Origin: Apostichopus japonicus
Lineage: Eukaryota; Echinodermata; Holothuroidea; Aspidochirotida; Stichopodidae
NCBI RefSeq assembly: GCF_037975245.1
Contig: NC_092567.1
Coordinates: 11,692,376-11,756,375 of the forward strand
Direction: 5' to 3'
Length of the DNA stretch: 64,000 nucleotides
Made by a program: the position numbers and the translations under genes. The notes under the pieces are model-generated. The model was not told the DNA's origin. It saw only the letters and a program-made list of their open reading frames with translations, and searched no databases. Within the stretch, counting starts at the first letter, position 1. The number at the start of each line of letters is the position of its first letter. Positions 61,043 to 64,000 of this stretch are shown one piece after another.

Positions 61043-61251
61043 ATTCCTATCTCCCGTGTGCGTCTAGTAGCCTGCTCTCCTAGAGTTGATGAGTCTGGTC
61101 TGAACCTTATCCTTCAGTCTGGTCTCTCTCTCTCTATCCTGAGTTCTCTCCAGAAGCTGTGGATCTCTGACTACGACAGGAGACTAACTAATGAAGAGTT
61201 GGCGGCCATCTTGTCTTACTCCTCACAGTGTACAAGCTTGAAGGAGCTGTG
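61043..61251 (+). CDS. NLR leucine-rich-repeat exon
   Basis: A 209-nt exon between a good acceptor (AG at 61041-61042) and a donor GTAAGTATT from 61252. It starts in phase 0 and ends in phase 2. It is far more GC-rich than its flanks. The peptide has LSSLQKLWIS and SSQCTSLKELW about 30 residues apart, the Lx2Lx(L/W) spacing of ribonuclease-inhibitor-type LRRs in NLR proteins. Its phase-0 start fits the phase-0 end of the NACHT exon at 29968, so it is the best candidate for the next exon of that gene. It could instead belong to a neighbouring NLR whose NACHT exon is missing. Further LRR exons should lie beyond 64000. Confidence 0.75.
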
Positions 61252-64000
61252 GTAAGTATTCCGGTGTAGATGTTAGAATCATCATAACAGTTAAACAGGG
61301 AATTAATTTAATTAATAAAAGTTATCAATATTAAACTAAAAGGGAATGTAAAGTCTGCTGTATTTTAATGCCAAGGATTGGATTTAATTAGTTTAGTTGG
61401 ATTTATTTGAATAATTAGGTCATCGTGAAAGGAATTCTGTAGAATGTAATGATTAATAAAACAAAATATAATGGATAAATAGGGTATATTTTGAGAGGGT
61501 GTTGGTAATAGAGGGGTATGGGTGGGTGGTGGTTGTTTAAATGTTCTTTGTTTATGTTAATGTTAAAATTTAACTAAATAGGTTTTAGAATTAAAGGAAT
61601 GTTTATTAGGATAAAATAAGAGATATATAGACAAGGAAATTGGATTTTAATAATTCTAGCGAGTAAAATTAATATTCTAAAGTAAAGTTTTATAAGGAAT
61701 AGGCCTAACTGTTAATTTTGACAGAAACCTCCGAAATAATTGATTTTCAGTTATGTACAATTAATTTAAGAAACAAAAGTGTTTGAAAATCGTTGTTAGT
61801 TTTAAAGTAGTAAAATGATGGCAGTAATAATAGCATAAACTCCTCAAAATTTTGATCAGATGATGATAATCTAGCAAAACTGAAATGCATACAAAAGAAG
61901 CTACCAATGAAATGGTTTTAGTTGTCAAAATTTAAAAAATAGTTACTCAAAATAAGTTAACTAATTAAAACAAAATAAAAGTTAACTAGAAAGAAATATA
62001 TAATTGCAATTGACTTAACTATATAGTTAAAAAATGTATTGCCATAAATATCATTAAAGACAAATCTGTATCTGATAAATTTCAAAGGTTCAAATGAAAT
62101 CCGCTTAAACTACATCACTTTCTTCGTTATAGTTTGAAATACGACGTTATACAAAATAAGCTTAATTATGATTTATGCTTATATTTTAACCTAATTTTTC
62201 AACAATAATTACAAAATTAACCGAGAGCTTCAACTTTGTATAATTGATTACTTTAAACAAGAACTGTATAATATTTTAATATTCCTCGTATTAATGTTAC
62301 TTCATACTTGATTCGATCATGACGTCCCTGCTTAGTCCGTTCAATGTAGTGTTATTTTAGACCTCCACCCCCAGCCCCAAACCAACCCCTCCTCTCTCTT
62401 CTCCTCTTGCTCTGTTTGGTCTTACAGATCAAACCTCGTAAAAGTTTCTCCTTTCCTGCTTTACCATTTACAACATCATCAGTAACATCTTCAACTTACA
62501 GCTGACGTGTTACTAAAAAAAGAAAATATTTAAGTCGCACCCGTCACCCCCCCCCCCCACCCACCGCGCATCACCCAAATCTCGAAAGAAAAGACAAAAG
62601 CTATTGAGTAGTTACATAAATGAAATATATGAGAACGAAAGCTGCTTAACGTATGTTATATGTGGAACAACGCCATTCCGGGAATAACTGTGTGCGCTGA
62701 AAAAAAATATTACTGGAAATAACACACTTCGGGGGTTTTGTTTGGTCTGACCATGGAGGTAAAATGGTCTGACTATAAACAAAATGTAACAGAGAATGTT
62801 GATTCCCTATCTAGACAAAATACTTTACCCCAATCCCAGTGTGCTCCGCAGTAATTTTAGGCTCGCTCCCTCTGCCCCACTCCCCTTCAGACAACTGACC
62901 TGTACCCGCCACCACCCCTCCCTTCGCCATCTGCCCCCCTTTTCCCTTTTCACATAATCTTTTCAGAAAAACCTTCAAATACATTGCGTTTCTACCCGAT
63001 AACATTATCACCATTTTAGTACACACAGTAGGCCTACTCTATTCTACAGTAGTTTTCTGCACAGACGATTGATTCAATCAATTTATTTCTAAAGTAAAAT
63101 AACTTAACAGTAGAGATGACACACCTGGATCTCCCGTAAATACCTAATTAGCATAACAAAAGATAACCTTAGACAGTTAAAGCTAATGAATAGAAAGATA
63201 AACGAGCCGCGCGTCTAGTGTACACCTGGAATGTTGTAACTGTCATATAACGTTACCATGGAAACCGACAATAAGTAGGTCAGTCCGTGTCTAGCAGTGG
63301 CTGGGAATAATGCATCATTTTATTCAATACGGGTTAGGTATATATCTAACAGCCATTTAGTGATACTGTATGTCATATGCCGTGATATTAAGATTTGTTC
63401 TCATTATTATTCTTTGTTTATATATTTTAAATGAGTTAACTTGATTTCCTTGGTTGTCTAATACATCCCTCACTTGCACCTCTCACTCATTTTATAGAAG
63501 GAATGTTTAATTTCCCTTTCTTCGTTTTATTTTCTTTATGTACTTTTCGTTTGTATATGGAAGTATGCCTAATTAGCACATAATTAAATAACCCTTAATG
63601 TAACTCACATATCTAATACGTTTTTTTGCGGGTTCTCAATTGCCTAGTTTATGGAGAACAGTTTTGTTCTGTGAAGTTGATTAAACAGTTAAACGGTGGA
63701 GATAAAATATTACTCGTGTTTAGCAGGGAGAAAGATCCGTTTGATGAGATCTTTTATTTTTTTAAATATCTAATTATATACTGCACTAGTTCTTTTTTAT
63801 CTACACAGAACAGGCGAAAGTGATTAAATTATTCCATAGAATTTTAAAATGTATAATGGATAACGACAACTAGAAATCGATTTCAAATTTGCAACTTAAC
63901 TGTTTTTAGTGAATTTAGAAAGGCTTAGAAGGCTGTCATCATCACCCTCAGACTTTCTTCCAAATGGTTTACATTATTGTTATAACACACGCTAGCAAAA
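61252..64000 (+). other. Intron or flank downstream of the LRR exon
   Basis: AT-rich DNA without another recognisable LRR exon. A C12 run at about 62548 and a CT-rich stretch at 62370-62415 are the only notable tracts. Confidence 0.4.

Overview
The window looks like eukaryotic, AT-rich, gene-poor and repeat-dense nuclear DNA from a marine invertebrate. The best organism clue is a NACHT-domain exon of the expanded NLR (NOD-like receptor) family seen in echinoderms and other invertebrate deuterostomes. An echinoderm, and a sea cucumber in particular, is my best guess; this is inference from sequence style and no species marker was seen.

Only one gene is well supported: a plus-strand NLR. Its NACHT exon (28449-29968, 506 intact codons) ends at a strong donor in phase 0. 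A leucine-rich-repeat exon (61043-61251) begins in phase 0. They can be joined in frame across about 31 kb, and the gene would continue past the right edge. The 1-2.4 kb region may hold the last exons of a second plus-strand gene that I cannot name. One orphan minus-strand coding block lies at 35694-35944.

Layout. 1-9.5 kb: candidate exons, a cluster of TGACGTCA octamers and a 34-bp minisatellite. 9.5-13 kb: a hAT-like non-autonomous element, a SINE, and two oppositely oriented arrays of a ~14-bp GC-rich minisatellite. 13-25.2 kb: a 31-bp minisatellite, three diverged copies of one long repeat, and a minisatellite with a 152-bp higher-order period. 25.2-30 kb: the NLR NACHT exon. 30-38 kb: a near-perfect 420-bp palindrome with a Pol III-type tRNA-like unit in each arm, a decayed hAT (DUF4371-type) transposase, and a broken Rex1-like LINE. 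38-47 kb: an element headed by the U2 snRNA 5' end and flanked by a candidate target duplication, a hAT-type MITE with a perfect 8-bp duplication, a satellite whose units are hairpins, and a 1.4-kb C-rich tract almost without G on the plus strand. 47-57 kb: a quiet block with few repeats. 57-64 kb: repeats, AT-rich DNA and the LRR exon.

The genes shown do not form a pathway. Much of the window is a large NLR intron and its flanks, filled by mobile and tandem DNA. The most interesting items are the tRNA-like palindrome, the U2-headed element, the excess of CRE-like octamers and the split NLR gene.
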